Positions 16,501-24,808 of a DNA stretch of 64,000 bases are shown here, one piece after another. The notes under the pieces are model-generated. The model worked only from the letters and a program-made list of their open reading frames with translations. It searched no databases and was not told the DNA's origin. This DNA comes from Pedobacter caeni (lineage in GTDB: Bacteria; Bacteroidota; Bacteroidia; Sphingobacteriales; Sphingobacteriaceae). The translations under genes and the position numbers were made by a program. Within the stretch, counting starts at the first letter, position 1. The number at the start of each line of letters is the position of its first letter. The stretch is taken from the NCBI RefSeq assembly GCF_900129215.1, contig NZ_FQUQ01000005.1, positions 558,001-622,000 on the forward strand, read 5' to 3'.

Positions 16501-16621
16501 TGTTCAAAATGATTATAATCAATCAATAATAGAAAAAGCCCATGAAAGAAAATCTATCTATGCACTGTTGAATGAAAGAGACAAATGGTCATCGGATTCG
16601 AAGAAGTTTGAATCTTCCTGA
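16484..16621 (+). other. Short frame overlapping the preceding stop, possible toxin-tip remnant
   Basis: A 45-codon ATG frame (start MRGSGDVQNDYNQSIIEKA) overlaps the end of the previous gene by 17 nt and stops 13 nt before the next start. Its helical, charged character is like the last residues of a polymorphic toxin domain. It may equally be chance. Confidence 0.25.
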
Positions 16622-16634
16622 GAAATAATCACGA

Positions 16635-17345
16635 ATGGAACAACAACTCTATATAGCCTTTAACCGGCATTACCTAAAAAGAAAAGGAACACCATTGACG
16701 GATGATATCGTATTCTTTGATTCATATGATCCGAATAAACGATCTAAGTTTTTTAATGAATCAGAATGGCGGACTTATCATCATTCTTCTTCTCCATTTC
16801 CGCCCATCGAGGCTAAATTTAAAATGCCCTCCAAATTGTATCTCCTGCTTAAAAAGAAGGAGAAGGAAATTTTATTTGACTACCTTGATTATGGATTTCA
16901 TATAAAGATAGTTTCTAAAGAATTTTATGATTTTCTTTGTAAACATGGCTTGGATAAGAATAGCTATGAAAAGTCTAAATTGGATTTGGTAGATAAAGAC
17001 AGAAGTAAATTATCCAACAGAACTTACTATGCTTTAAGGTTCGGAAAATTTGATAATGATCATTTCGACTTTCATAAAGAATCTAAAATAAGAACGAAAG
17101 TTAATGGGAGTACGCAATATTTGTATCAGGATCTGGAATTGAAGCAAGACATAGATAAGGCTGTTTTTGTTTTGGTAGAGTCTGCCTATGAAAGAGTATT
17201 CATAATTAAAGGACAGAAAGTTCTGGAGGAAGCTAAAAAACAATTTATAGGAATTGATTTTTATGATGCACATGATTTTCCCTTTGTCTTTCAGCACCAA
17301 TATGACGATGATATTCTTCCCATAGTAAATAGTTACCTGAAATAA
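16635..17345 (+). CDS. Immunity-type protein, same layout as its upstream neighbour, 236 aa
   Basis: This cytoplasmic protein is rich in Lys, Tyr and Asp. The helix EFYDFLCKHGLDKNSYEKSK (about 95-114) and strand RTYYALRFGKFDN parallel the helix and YFYLRF strand of the gene at 15859, suggesting distant paralogues of one immunity superfamily (Imm11/Imm43-like at best guess). The C-terminal part ends DFPFVFQHQYDDD. No signal or catalytic motif is present. The two genes lie in tandem, 134 nt apart, with the short frame between them. Confidence 0.5.
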   Translation: MEQQLYIAFNRHYLKRKGTPLTDDIVFFDSYDPNKRSKFFNESEWRTYHHSSSPFPPIEAKFKMPSKLYLLLKKKEKEILFDYLDYGFHIKIVSKEFYDFLCKHGLDKNSYEKSKLDLVDKDRSKLSNRTYYALRFGKFDNDHFDFHKESKIRTKVNGSTQYLYQDLELKQDIDKAVFVLVESAYERVFIIKGQKVLEEAKKQFIGIDFYDAHDFPFVFQHQYDDDILPIVNSYLK

Positions 17346-17383
17346 ATTCCGTTATGGCGGCATATCAGTAAATTTAAAACATT

Positions 17384-17894
17384 ATGATCAATATAGAAGC
17401 CCTCAAAATAATTTTGCTCGATTCGGATATCATGGCGTTTAGTAAAGCGCTGTCCGATTTTAATATTGAAGAGCAGGGTAATTTCGGTAATACCATCTTA
17501 CATTACTATATTAAACATGCGGAGGGGTTGGTCATTTGACTACAAGGAGGTAATTGATTTGATCTTAAGCAAGCATCTTGATATTAATCAAAAACAATTA
17601 AAAGGAAACTTCAGAAGATGTCCATTACACCTTGCCTTAGTAATGAAATTACGAGATGTAGCCACCTATTTAATCGCATTGGGAGCGGATGTAAATTCCA
17701 CCGATGGATACGGGAATTCAATTTTGTCAACAGCAGTGATGGGATATAGAAATGAGGATGATTGCTTTGTTCAAAAATTAATAGACTGTGGTGCTGATAT
17801 TCACCATAAAAATAATTATGGTGTCAGTCCTATTCAACTTGCTTATAGTATTGCGAATTCTGATGTTAAGAAGTTTTTTCCGCCTTTAGAATAG
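17384..17894 (+). pseudogene. Ankyrin-repeat immunity-type gene, frameshifted
   Basis: ATG at 17384 opens MINIEALKIILLDSDIMAF and runs to a TGA at 17537-17539 just after GNTILHYYIKHAEG. Removing one G from the GGGG run at 17524-17527 restores one frame that continues GWSFDYKEVIDLILSKHLDIN and on to 17894. The protein has ankyrin-repeat consensus pieces: CPLHLAL, then GADVNSTDGYGNSILS, then GADIHHKNNYGVSPIQLAY. Ankyrin proteins are frequent immunity proteins in Bacteroidota toxin arrays. The downstream half could still be translated from an internal TTG or ATG, but the N-terminal repeat would be lost. A sequencing error is possible. Confidence 0.65.
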
Positions 17895-18321
17895 ATGATC
17901 TCCATAAATTTCCTATACCATTGAGTCATTTTTAAAAGATTGCATAAACCTTGCGACGCTAAATAAGATGGTAAATGAGGAAAGAACGAATACCTGCGGT
18001 TTAAGTGCTTAGAGATTTTCGATGACGTCACCTCTTCCCTTGATTCCAAATAAGAACGTTTAGGGCAGGTAACTGAATCCAGAACCCAGTTGCAATTCAT
18101 GGACAATAAGGATGGGTTTTATCGTTAGTTAAGCGGACTCCAATTCGAGATAGGTAAATTACAATGCCGATAAATTTGGATGAAATTCTCTCAAATATTA
18201 GGAATAATGATTTTATTTCCTATTTTAGTGAAACAAATATAATAAAAAGCATAATTTGTGATATTGATTATAAATGTATATCCAAAGAAGTATAATGCAA
18301 ATGTCTATCTAGAAAAACAAC
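17895..18321. other. Gene-poor stretch with one 43-codon stub
   Basis: This 427-base A+T-rich stretch has no convincing gene. A short frame at 18164-18295 (+), beginning MPINLDEILSNIRNNDFISYF, looks like the N-terminal fragment of an immunity-type protein, ended by an early stop. The rest shows no RNA structure or repeat that I can identify, and probably represents decayed sequence between array genes. Confidence 0.4.
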
Positions 18322-18933
18322 ATGATTATTTTTGGAGCAAGAACTAAGTTCTTAACCGCCTCTGTTAGCGGACAAACTTGCGGGCACTGTGATACTGGTA
18401 AGTTAAATTTAGTATATACCATAAGGTATTTTCATATATTTTGGATCCCCATGTTTCCTCTTGAAAAACGAGCAATGACCCAATGCCCGCATTGCAAGCA
18501 GGTTCTGACAAGTAATGAGCTTGCCCCCGAAAGCCGAAATTATTTGAACACTCAGAAAAGTGCGATCAGGACACCCTTAAAATATTTTGCCGGGCTTATT
18601 ATAATCGGCCTGTTCATTCTTTTCATCGTTGTAGCTACAGCGTTTAATAAAACTGGTCGTTATGTTAACAAGCCTAAAGTTGGTGACATATATCAGATAA
18701 AAAGCGATACCGAAAATCAATTTACCTTTTTGAAAATAGTAAAGATAGAAGGTGACAGCCTGATTTTGGCTGTACATAAGCTCAATCATGTTCCTCAGGC
18801 AGATATTAATGAGCAGCGTGTTTTCGAGCACTACGATAAGGACTTTACGCCATTGACTTTTAAGATGAGCAGGAATAATATTAAAAGTATGACAAAGGGT
18901 TCAAAAAATTTGGTTGAAGTATTTAGAAAATAA
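18322..18933 (+). CDS. Zinc-ribbon membrane protein, 203 aa
   Basis: The N-terminus carries two Cys pairs that can form a zinc ribbon: CGHC at about 20-23 and CPHC at about 55-58. One hydrophobic transmembrane helix follows (YFAGLIIIGLFILFIVVATAF, about 88-108), then a roughly 90-residue beta-rich domain (VGDIYQIKSDTENQFTFLKIV). The domain order resembles Bacteroidota zinc-ribbon proteins of unknown function. It begins a co-directional run with the next two genes. Role in the island is not clear; it could be a membrane-anchored immunity or regulatory protein. Confidence 0.7.
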   Translation: MIIFGARTKFLTASVSGQTCGHCDTGKLNLVYTIRYFHIFWIPMFPLEKRAMTQCPHCKQVLTSNELAPESRNYLNTQKSAIRTPLKYFAGLIIIGLFILFIVVATAFNKTGRYVNKPKVGDIYQIKSDTENQFTFLKIVKIEGDSLILAVHKLNHVPQADINEQRVFEHYDKDFTPLTFKMSRNNIKSMTKGSKNLVEVFRK

Positions 18934-18965
18934 CTTATAAACATCATCAATTAAATCTATCTAAA

Positions 18966-19580
18966 ATGAAAAAACTAAGTTCACAAATCAGTGCATTTGC
19001 GCTGTTATTAATGGCATCTTCTTGTGGATCCGATACTGTTTACCCCCAAAATGAAAATGGGGGCAAGGCGGTTAAAAGTATCATTGAAAAGAAATTCGAT
19101 CCGGAAAAGCAGGTCGAAGAACTGGAAATAAAGTCTAAAGATGAACTTTATGGTGAGTTGGGTAAGGTAACGATCGTGTACTGGGAGGGCGAAAAACAAA
19201 TGGAACAGGTTTATAGTGCCTCTGAAGGTTTTAGCGACAAGCTGTTTGAGCCTGAAGAGACCTTTGCATCAAAATCTGATATTCTGATGTCGAAAAATAC
19301 GAAAGGTAAAACAGCGGCTATTAAAACTTTTGATGTAGAGCCAATACCATCAAAAGTTGCTGAAGCTGTGGCGTTTATACCAAAAGAATTTGAAAATTAT
19401 GCTTTGAATAAATATGTGTTCTCTGTTGATAAGAATGGAAAGATACAACAGCAGTTTACGATTAACACGACCAAAAAAGGCGAAGGGAAAACTCAAACCG
19501 GACGTGTAGAAAGGCAAAATTACTACGGGTTTGAATTTAAAGTGGATGAAAACGGAAAAGTAGTAGCCGTAGAAGAATAG
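18966..19580 (+). CDS. Lipoprotein of unknown function, 204 aa
   Basis: The signal peptide ends in a lipobox (LLLMASSC, Cys about residue 20) followed by GSDTVYPQ. The mature part is charged and beta-rich, with repeats of EELEIKSKDELYGELGKV type. No known domain is recognised. It begins 32 nt after the zinc-ribbon gene and 38 nt before the SUKH gene, so the three may form an operon. Likely exported to periplasm or surface. Confidence 0.7.
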   Translation: MKKLSSQISAFALLLMASSCGSDTVYPQNENGGKAVKSIIEKKFDPEKQVEELEIKSKDELYGELGKVTIVYWEGEKQMEQVYSASEGFSDKLFEPEETFASKSDILMSKNTKGKTAAIKTFDVEPIPSKVAEAVAFIPKEFENYALNKYVFSVDKNGKIQQQFTINTTKKGEGKTQTGRVERQNYYGFEFKVDENGKVVAVEE

Positions 19581-19618
19581 CCCTCAAAGCAACAAATAAA
19601 TAAACAAAAAACAGAAAT

Positions 19619-19999
19619 ATGGAAGCCGGAGGTTTTAAAATAATACAGCTTTTAAAGGAATATTCCTTCCTGGTAACTGATGTGCAATCCTTGGAAAACT
19701 TCGAATCCAGAGATGGATTTGAAATCATAACAGATCAGGATCTAGAAGGTATGATCGACTTTTTTAAACAATACCCTGATGACTTTGAAGATCTTCTTCC
19801 AATTATAACCGATGGTAATTCAAATTACTTATGTGTTTATTTTAAGGGGAATGATAAGGGGAAAGTATGTCATCTAAGTCATGATGAAATGGATTTATCC
19901 CCCCGTTTTAAAAATATTGAAAACCTGATAAAAACTATAAATGCTAATCCTGAGGCCTGGGATTTTGAAGAGCTCCCTGATGGTTCTTTTGATTTCTGA
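19619..19999 (+). CDS. SMI1/KNR4 (SUKH)-like immunity protein, 126 aa
   Basis: The protein resembles the second half of SUKH-fold immunity proteins: a segment with LLPIITDGNSNYLCVYFKGN, then GKVCHLSHDEMDLSPRF, then a helix FKNIENLIKTINANPEAW. SUKH proteins neutralise many toxins, particularly nucleases. At 126 residues it is shorter than usual and the N-terminal helices are reduced. It ends the run of genes before a strong terminator. No toxin is adjacent. Confidence 0.65.
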   Translation: MEAGGFKIIQLLKEYSFLVTDVQSLENFESRDGFEIITDQDLEGMIDFFKQYPDDFEDLLPIITDGNSNYLCVYFKGNDKGKVCHLSHDEMDLSPRFKNIENLIKTINANPEAWDFEELPDGSFDF

Positions 20000-20019
20000 G
20001 CATGATTCCGGATGATAAA

Positions 20020-20049
20020 ACAACCCACTGATATTTATCAGTGGGTTGT
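20020..20049. terminator. Bidirectional terminator after the SUKH-like gene
   Basis: A 13-14 bp perfect stem (20020-20033 with 20036-20049) closes on a minimal T-rich loop between the convergent genes ending at 19999 and 20110. The core ACAACCCACTGATA is G+C-richer than its surroundings. Confidence 0.7.
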
Positions 20050-20109
20050 CTGGTCTCACAATAATCTAAATAGGTGTTTATAGGAATAAATCAGATGGTG
20101 AGGTGATCA

Positions 20110-20895
20110 TCATTTCGGGTACAATACTTTTGTTGCCTGCGCATCTCCGGCAGTAAATCCGTTCCATGGCAATACAAAAGAATTCATCACAGAATTTGCA
20201 TCTGTAACAGGGGTAGTCGGAATAAATGTACCTGAAGTCTGATTGGTATGATTAAGACCAATCGTATGACCGAGTTCGTGTGTGATCGCAAAGAGTTTCT
20301 GACTGGCACTCATGGTATTATACTTACTGTTGATCTCAATGCTTACACCCGGCTTACCGCTGGAATTTGGCAAATAAGCCCTTGCAATCCAACTGGCATT
20401 CTCATAACCCATAAATACACGGGTATCATATGCAGTAGCAACAGTTGAAATAGACATTCCGAGCTCTATGGTGGTACCCTGACCTGGCATATTATTCCAG
20501 TTTGCAATGGCACCCTGAACCGCAGTTTTCCATTCCGCGGTTACTGGCGCTTCAATATATAACCTGATATTTTTGTGATAAGGAGGTTTGATAATATAAG
20601 TATGTCTCCAATGTTCGGTTTGCGGGGCACCTGAAGCACTTTCATTTTTCATTCGCTCTGCAACATCTTCCTGGCTGATCACAATGTCCGTGTCGATAAT
20701 ATATTTACCGTCTTTAAAAACAATGTTTTCGGCTTTGAATCCTTGTTTGACAAAAAATGCAACAGCAGAAGCCGTTTCATCTTCTGTCTTTGGCTGTGTA
20801 GCAGGTTGGTCTTTTTTACAGGAAGAAATAACTGCGGAGAGTAGTAAGATGCATCCAAGCAGGCTTACTTTGTGGAAATAGATTTTAATTTTCAT
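20110..20895 (-). CDS. Zinc metallopeptidase lipoprotein, M57/HEIGH type (copy B)
   Basis: This is a paralogue of copy A at 14043-14855, colinear from the signal to the C-terminus. The lipobox Cys is at 26 (ISSCKKD), the zinc motif HELGHTIGLNH is at 206-216, and the Met-turn candidate is ANSVMNS. It lacks about ten residues near 225-235 present in copy A. The same upstream motif order (TTGA.AA, then AAATTAA..nAATTT, then AAATCATCCCATG) precedes both, so the promoter was duplicated with the gene. Together the copies bracket the second half of the immunity array. Expected to act outside the cytoplasm; substrate unknown. Confidence 0.85.
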   Translation of the reverse strand: MKIKIYFHKVSLLGCILLLSAVISSCKKDQPATQPKTEDETASAVAFFVKQGFKAENIVFKDGKYIIDTDIVISQEDVAERMKNESASGAPQTEHWRHTYIIKPPYHKNIRLYIEAPVTAEWKTAVQGAIANWNNMPGQGTTIELGMSISTVATAYDTRVFMGYENASWIARAYLPNSSGKPGVSIEINSKYNTMSASQKLFAITHELGHTIGLNHTNQTSGTFIPTTPVTDANSVMNSFVLPWNGFTAGDAQATKVLYPK

Positions 20896-21079
20896 GGGAT
20901 GATTTAAATTTGATTAGTTTAATTATTGTGATTACTCTAAATTTAGTTTAATTTATGATGCTTATCAAGAATTATTTTAGATAATGCCATGTCTTAGTTT
21001 CGAATCCTATTATTTAACTATACCTACCATTGATCTAAGTCTTAACGATGAGTTTTTTTTATTAAAAAATGAAAATGTA

Positions 21080-21658
21080 ATGAGTTATATCAATGAAATA
21101 GAGCGCCTGGGTGGATTAGAGAAATTACATCCATCCAGGAATACCAATTTAAATATTGAAGATATAAGAACTTTGGAAAAGGATCTGGGCGCAGAATTAC
21201 CAGTTGATTTAAGGGACTTTTTAATGAATTATGGGATTTCTGATTTTAGTAATGAAATTACATTTGATCCTATTTCAAGAAATTCGGAATACATTCATCA
21301 TCCGGATTCAGGACAGCCAAATTTCTTTTTTGAGGGATCTGGTGTAAGTGTGTTTCATGGCAGGGATCGCGAGAAAATTAGTACTCATGATATTTTCTGG
21401 AATGCTAAAAATTATAAGGATCGGATGCCTCCACAGTTTCTTCCTTTTGCCTCAGATGGAATGGGCAACCAAATTGTGATATCGCTAAACAAAGAAAATT
21501 ATGGACGTATCTATTTTTGGGATCACGAGATGGAATGGGATACTGAAGATTATTATGATGAAGTTAGGGTTACAATGCCGGAGGAGGTAAAGTATCAGAA
21601 TTTATGGCTTTTAGCCAACGATTTTAACGATTTCTTTGAGCGACTACGTGCTGAATAG
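21080..21658 (+). CDS. SMI1/KNR4 (SUKH) family immunity protein, 192 aa
   Basis: This is a full-length SUKH domain. It shows the helix IEDIRTLEKDLGAELPVDLRDFLMNYG (family signature 'lgv.LP.dyr.fL...G'), a variable loop, then LPFASDGMGNQIVISLN and GRIYFWDHEMEW, the usual 'FA.dggG..i.ld' and 'g.vy.w.he' strands, and a C-terminal helix. The ATG at 21080 is preferred; an in-frame ATG at 20984 would add 32 residues with no domain match. SUKH proteins are common T6SS and CDI immunity factors. It lies divergent from metallopeptidase copy B. Confidence 0.85.
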   Translation: MSYINEIERLGGLEKLHPSRNTNLNIEDIRTLEKDLGAELPVDLRDFLMNYGISDFSNEITFDPISRNSEYIHHPDSGQPNFFFEGSGVSVFHGRDREKISTHDIFWNAKNYKDRMPPQFLPFASDGMGNQIVISLNKENYGRIYFWDHEMEWDTEDYYDEVRVTMPEEVKYQNLWLLANDFNDFFERLRAE

Positions 21659-21814
21659 ATGATCCAACCTAATCTGATACAGGTCAGTTAGACTTTTTAT
21701 TTTCAGTAATCTTAAGTTCATATAATTGAAAACCTCATTTCTGTTTAAATAAGGTAGTTTTCACCTCCTTGGCACCTTCTTTGTAATGTGTATGTTACAT
21801 TTAATAACTACACT

Positions 21815-22189
21815 ATGAAAAAGACAATTCAAATTTTCAGTATGCTGATGATTGCAATGACAATCATGGTATCCTGTAAGAAAGACAAAGATCCGGCGAC
21901 GACAGACTTTTTTATAGGTACCTACAAAGGTGAGGTCTCTTACAAGAAGGATGGTAGTACCATTACCAGCACAGACGGAAAGATTACGGTAAGTAAAGTA
22001 GGAGAGACATACAATTTTTATTTCGGAAGCAATATTCCTGATATCACAGGAGTGAAATTCGAAAAAAAAGGCGACAATTCTTATGTGAGTATTGGCTCAG
22101 GACTTACCGGGATCACGATTGATGCCAGTACGTTGAAAATGCTGGTGATCAAGGATGGTGCCACATGGACTGCAAATTGCACAAGATAA
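21815..22189 (+). CDS. Small lipoprotein, 124 aa
   Basis: The ATG at 21815 gives a signal peptide ending MTIMVSC with Cys about 19 and a KKDKD tail. An upstream GTG in frame would place nine residues before the signal and is rejected. The mature domain of about 100 residues has an FIGTYKGEVSYKKDGSTI start and alternates strands, like the lipocalin-type small lipoproteins of this phylum. It is followed by a strong terminator and marks the right end of the accessory region. Function unknown. Confidence 0.75.
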   Translation: MKKTIQIFSMLMIAMTIMVSCKKDKDPATTDFFIGTYKGEVSYKKDGSTITSTDGKITVSKVGETYNFYFGSNIPDITGVKFEKKGDNSYVSIGSGLTGITIDASTLKMLVIKDGATWTANCTR

Positions 22190-22210
22190 TACCGTTTAAT
22201 TACCATAACA

Positions 22211-22243
22211 AAAAAGCTTGTCAGGATTTCTGGCAAGCTTTTT
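22211..22243. terminator. Intrinsic terminator after the small lipoprotein gene
   Basis: A 14-bp stem (22211-22224 with 22230-22243, one G-T pair, loop GATTT) has an A-run on the left and a T-run on the right, and can stop transcription in both directions. Confidence 0.8.
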
Positions 22244-22280
22244 TATTTGCTGTATACATCAGTTTTTGAAGTTACAAAAA

Positions 22281-22652
22281 TTAGTGTGGCCCTGAAATGT
22301 GCAGGTGATAATTAATGCGCATCAGGAGTCTATCCAGATCGAATGGTTTAGGGATAAACTCTTCTGCCGGACAATCGATCTTGCTGTCATCCATAACATG
22401 TGCAGACATCATGATTACCGGAAGGTAAGACGTTTTTGGATCTGCTTTAACCTGATTACAAACCGTAATGCCATCTCCATCAGGTAACATTACATCTAAA
22501 AGAAATAAATCCGGTACAGCTGTTTTGATCGCATTTTTAAAATCACTTACCGTTCCAAATACCGATACATTAAATCCTTCTTCCCGCAAAAAGTAATCGA
22601 GTATAAAGCTAATGTCTTTATCGTCTTCAACAATATAAATCCTATTTCCCAT
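22281..22652 (-). CDS. Single-domain response regulator
   Basis: This is a stand-alone receiver domain of 123 residues: the acidic pair IVEDDKD at 7-13, phospho-acceptor Asp53 in LFLLDVMLPDGDG, the conserved Ser in MMSAH and the Lys in IPKPF at about 104. There is no output domain, so it must act through protein contacts. The ATG at 22652 is chosen over a TTG three codons upstream. It is divergent from a PAS histidine kinase across about 100 nt, and the two probably form a signalling pair. Confidence 0.9.
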   Translation of the reverse strand: MGNRIYIVEDDKDISFILDYFLREEGFNVSVFGTVSDFKNAIKTAVPDLFLLDVMLPDGDGITVCNQVKADPKTSYLPVIMMSAHVMDDSKIDCPAEEFIPKPFDLDRLLMRINYHLHISGPH

Positions 22653-22751
22653 AACCTTCAAATTCCCTTTATTTTAGGGTTATAACGATAACATTACAGA
22701 GATTGTTTTGGTAACCTTATCTTTGTCAGCATATTTAATCTACCTGTTTGA

Positions 22752-24773
22752 ATGATTTCTTTAAATGAACAACTGTTTGAATCTGTATTTAATTATGCCA
22801 CATTCCCAATGGTGGTCCTGAATGCAGGTGATGCGGACTTTACTATAATTACCCACAATAAAGAATACCAGGTCATCTTTAATGATCTGAAAGAGGAGGC
22901 GATTGGCTTAGACCTGTTAGACGTTTTGAAAAACCTGGTTGAAACCAATGATCTTGATCTGCTTAGAATTGCATTAACACAATCTGCATCAGATAAAACA
23001 GCAGTTCAGCTACCCGTTTTTCAGTTTATGGAAACTCAGGGGCAGGCTGAATTAAAAAAATCCTGGCGTTTAGAAGTGGTGCCGGTTTCAAAGTCCAATG
23101 AAGGCGCCATTTGCTTATTGCTCATCTGGCATAGCCTGAACCAACAACTTTCTGCTTACACCGATAAAATGGCTCCCGGAACACTACCAGAAAGACAGCT
23201 AGCCCTGACCGGTGAGAAAATTGAAACCGGAAATGAAGAGCTGGAAACAGCAACCGGTGAGTTGGAAGCCATTAATGAGGAGTTGGTACAAACTCAGGAA
23301 GCATTAAATAAATTGAGTGAAGACCTGGACGAGAAAGTGGAAGCTGAGTCAGGCAATTCGAATAGACAACAGGGAGTGGCGATACAAAGAGATCGGCTCA
23401 GGCGCTTTTTAATGCAGGCACCAGCTGGAATTTGCGTATTGGGCGGACCTGATTTAATATTTGAACTGGTTAATCCTTCTTTCCAGGAATTATTTCCTGG
23501 CCGTATACTGCTTGGGGAACGCTTTATAAAGGCCTTGCCGGAAATTAAAGAACAACCGATGTGGGATCTTTTACAGGATGTTTATACCACAGGGGAGACA
23601 TTTCATGGGACTGAGATGCAAATTCTTGATCGCTATTTCAATTTTATCTACCAAGCCAGATTTGATGCAAACGATCAGATAGATGGCGTCCTGGTTTTTG
23701 TGTATGAAGTAACGGAAATGGTAATGGTAAGACTGGAAGTAGAAGAAAATGAAAAACGCTTTCGATTGTTGCTTAATGGAATTCCTCAAATAGCCTGGAC
23801 GAATACCCCTGATGGTAAAGTTAACTTTTACAATGAACAGTGGTATAGATATACAGGGACAAGTTTAGAGGAAAGCCTTGGCCTGGGCCTACAGGATGTT
23901 GTTTTTGGAAAAGACCTTAAACACCATAGAGAAGAATTTAGGGCAATTCTGGAGAGTAAGGAAAGTGGACATTATGAACTTCGTTTAAAAGGAAGTGATG
24001 AGGAGTATAAATGGTACCTCATCCGCATGCAGCCAATTAAAGGCGATGCAGAAGAAATTCTGCTTTGGATTGGTACTGCCACTGATATTCATGAGCTCAA
24101 GATGCTACAACAGCAAAAGGACGATTTCATCAGTATTGCCAGTCATGAGTTGAAAACTCCGGTTGCTTCTTTGAAAGCGTCTATGCAGTTATTGGACCGC
24201 ATGAAACATAATTCCTCAGAAAAGATGCAAAGTCTGATCAGTATGGCTGGAAAGAGTGTTGATAAAATTGGTGGAATGATCGAAAATCTGCTGGACTCAA
24301 GTCAGATGGCTGAGGGTGGAATGATCTTAAAGAAAAACACCTTTAACCTGTATGAATTGGTACAGAACTGCTCTAAAGGAATTCCTGTTGAAGCGGAGTA
24401 TCAATTTAACATTAGCGGGGATAAAAATGTAAATGTCAATGCTGATGCGGGACGTATTGAACAGGTAATCATCAATATGCTCACGAATGCCGTTAAATAT
24501 GCACCAGAGTCCAAACAGATTTCCCTTCATCTGGAAAAAATAAAAGACAAGGTAAAGCTATCGGTGATAGATAAAGGCGCTGGAATTCCGGCAGAGAAAA
24601 TTCCATACCTGTTTGATCGTTACTACCGCGCAGGCGAATCCGATCAGCCGGGACTTGGTCTTGGATTATATATCAGTTCAGAAATTATAGCAAAACATAA
24701 TGGTGAAATTGGTGCCGAAAGTAAGGGTGGAGATGGTAGCAAGTTTTGGTTCACTTTACCTTTGTCTCTTTAA
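22752..24773 (+). CDS. PAS-domain sensor histidine kinase
   Basis: The 673-residue soluble kinase lacks a membrane segment. It has an N-terminal PAS-like region (about 10-120), a coiled-coil-prone stretch rich in Glu (about 155-200), a PAS_4-type domain (about 215-325) and a PAS_3-type domain (about 335-450). The HisKA domain has His465 in SIASHELKTPVASLK. The ATPase domain has the N-box EQVIINMLTNAVKYAP, DKGAGIP and GLGLGLYIS. A TAnnTTTG -7 element (TATCTTTG) lies at 22718-22725. The partner is likely the divergent receiver protein. The signal is probably cytoplasmic, for example redox or a small molecule. Confidence 0.92.
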   Translation: MISLNEQLFESVFNYATFPMVVLNAGDADFTIITHNKEYQVIFNDLKEEAIGLDLLDVLKNLVETNDLDLLRIALTQSASDKTAVQLPVFQFMETQGQAELKKSWRLEVVPVSKSNEGAICLLLIWHSLNQQLSAYTDKMAPGTLPERQLALTGEKIETGNEELETATGELEAINEELVQTQEALNKLSEDLDEKVEAESGNSNRQQGVAIQRDRLRRFLMQAPAGICVLGGPDLIFELVNPSFQELFPGRILLGERFIKALPEIKEQPMWDLLQDVYTTGETFHGTEMQILDRYFNFIYQARFDANDQIDGVLVFVYEVTEMVMVRLEVEENEKRFRLLLNGIPQIAWTNTPDGKVNFYNEQWYRYTGTSLEESLGLGLQDVVFGKDLKHHREEFRAILESKESGHYELRLKGSDEEYKWYLIRMQPIKGDAEEILLWIGTATDIHELKMLQQQKDDFISIASHELKTPVASLKASMQLLDRMKHNSSEKMQSLISMAGKSVDKIGGMIENLLDSSQMAEGGMILKKNTFNLYELVQNCSKGIPVEAEYQFNISGDKNVNVNADAGRIEQVIINMLTNAVKYAPESKQISLHLEKIKDKVKLSVIDKGAGIPAEKIPYLFDRYYRAGESDQPGLGLGLYISSEIIAKHNGEIGAESKGGDGSKFWFTLPLSL

Positions 24774-24808
24774 TGTCTGACCTATGAGATCATCAAAACG
24801 ATAAATAA

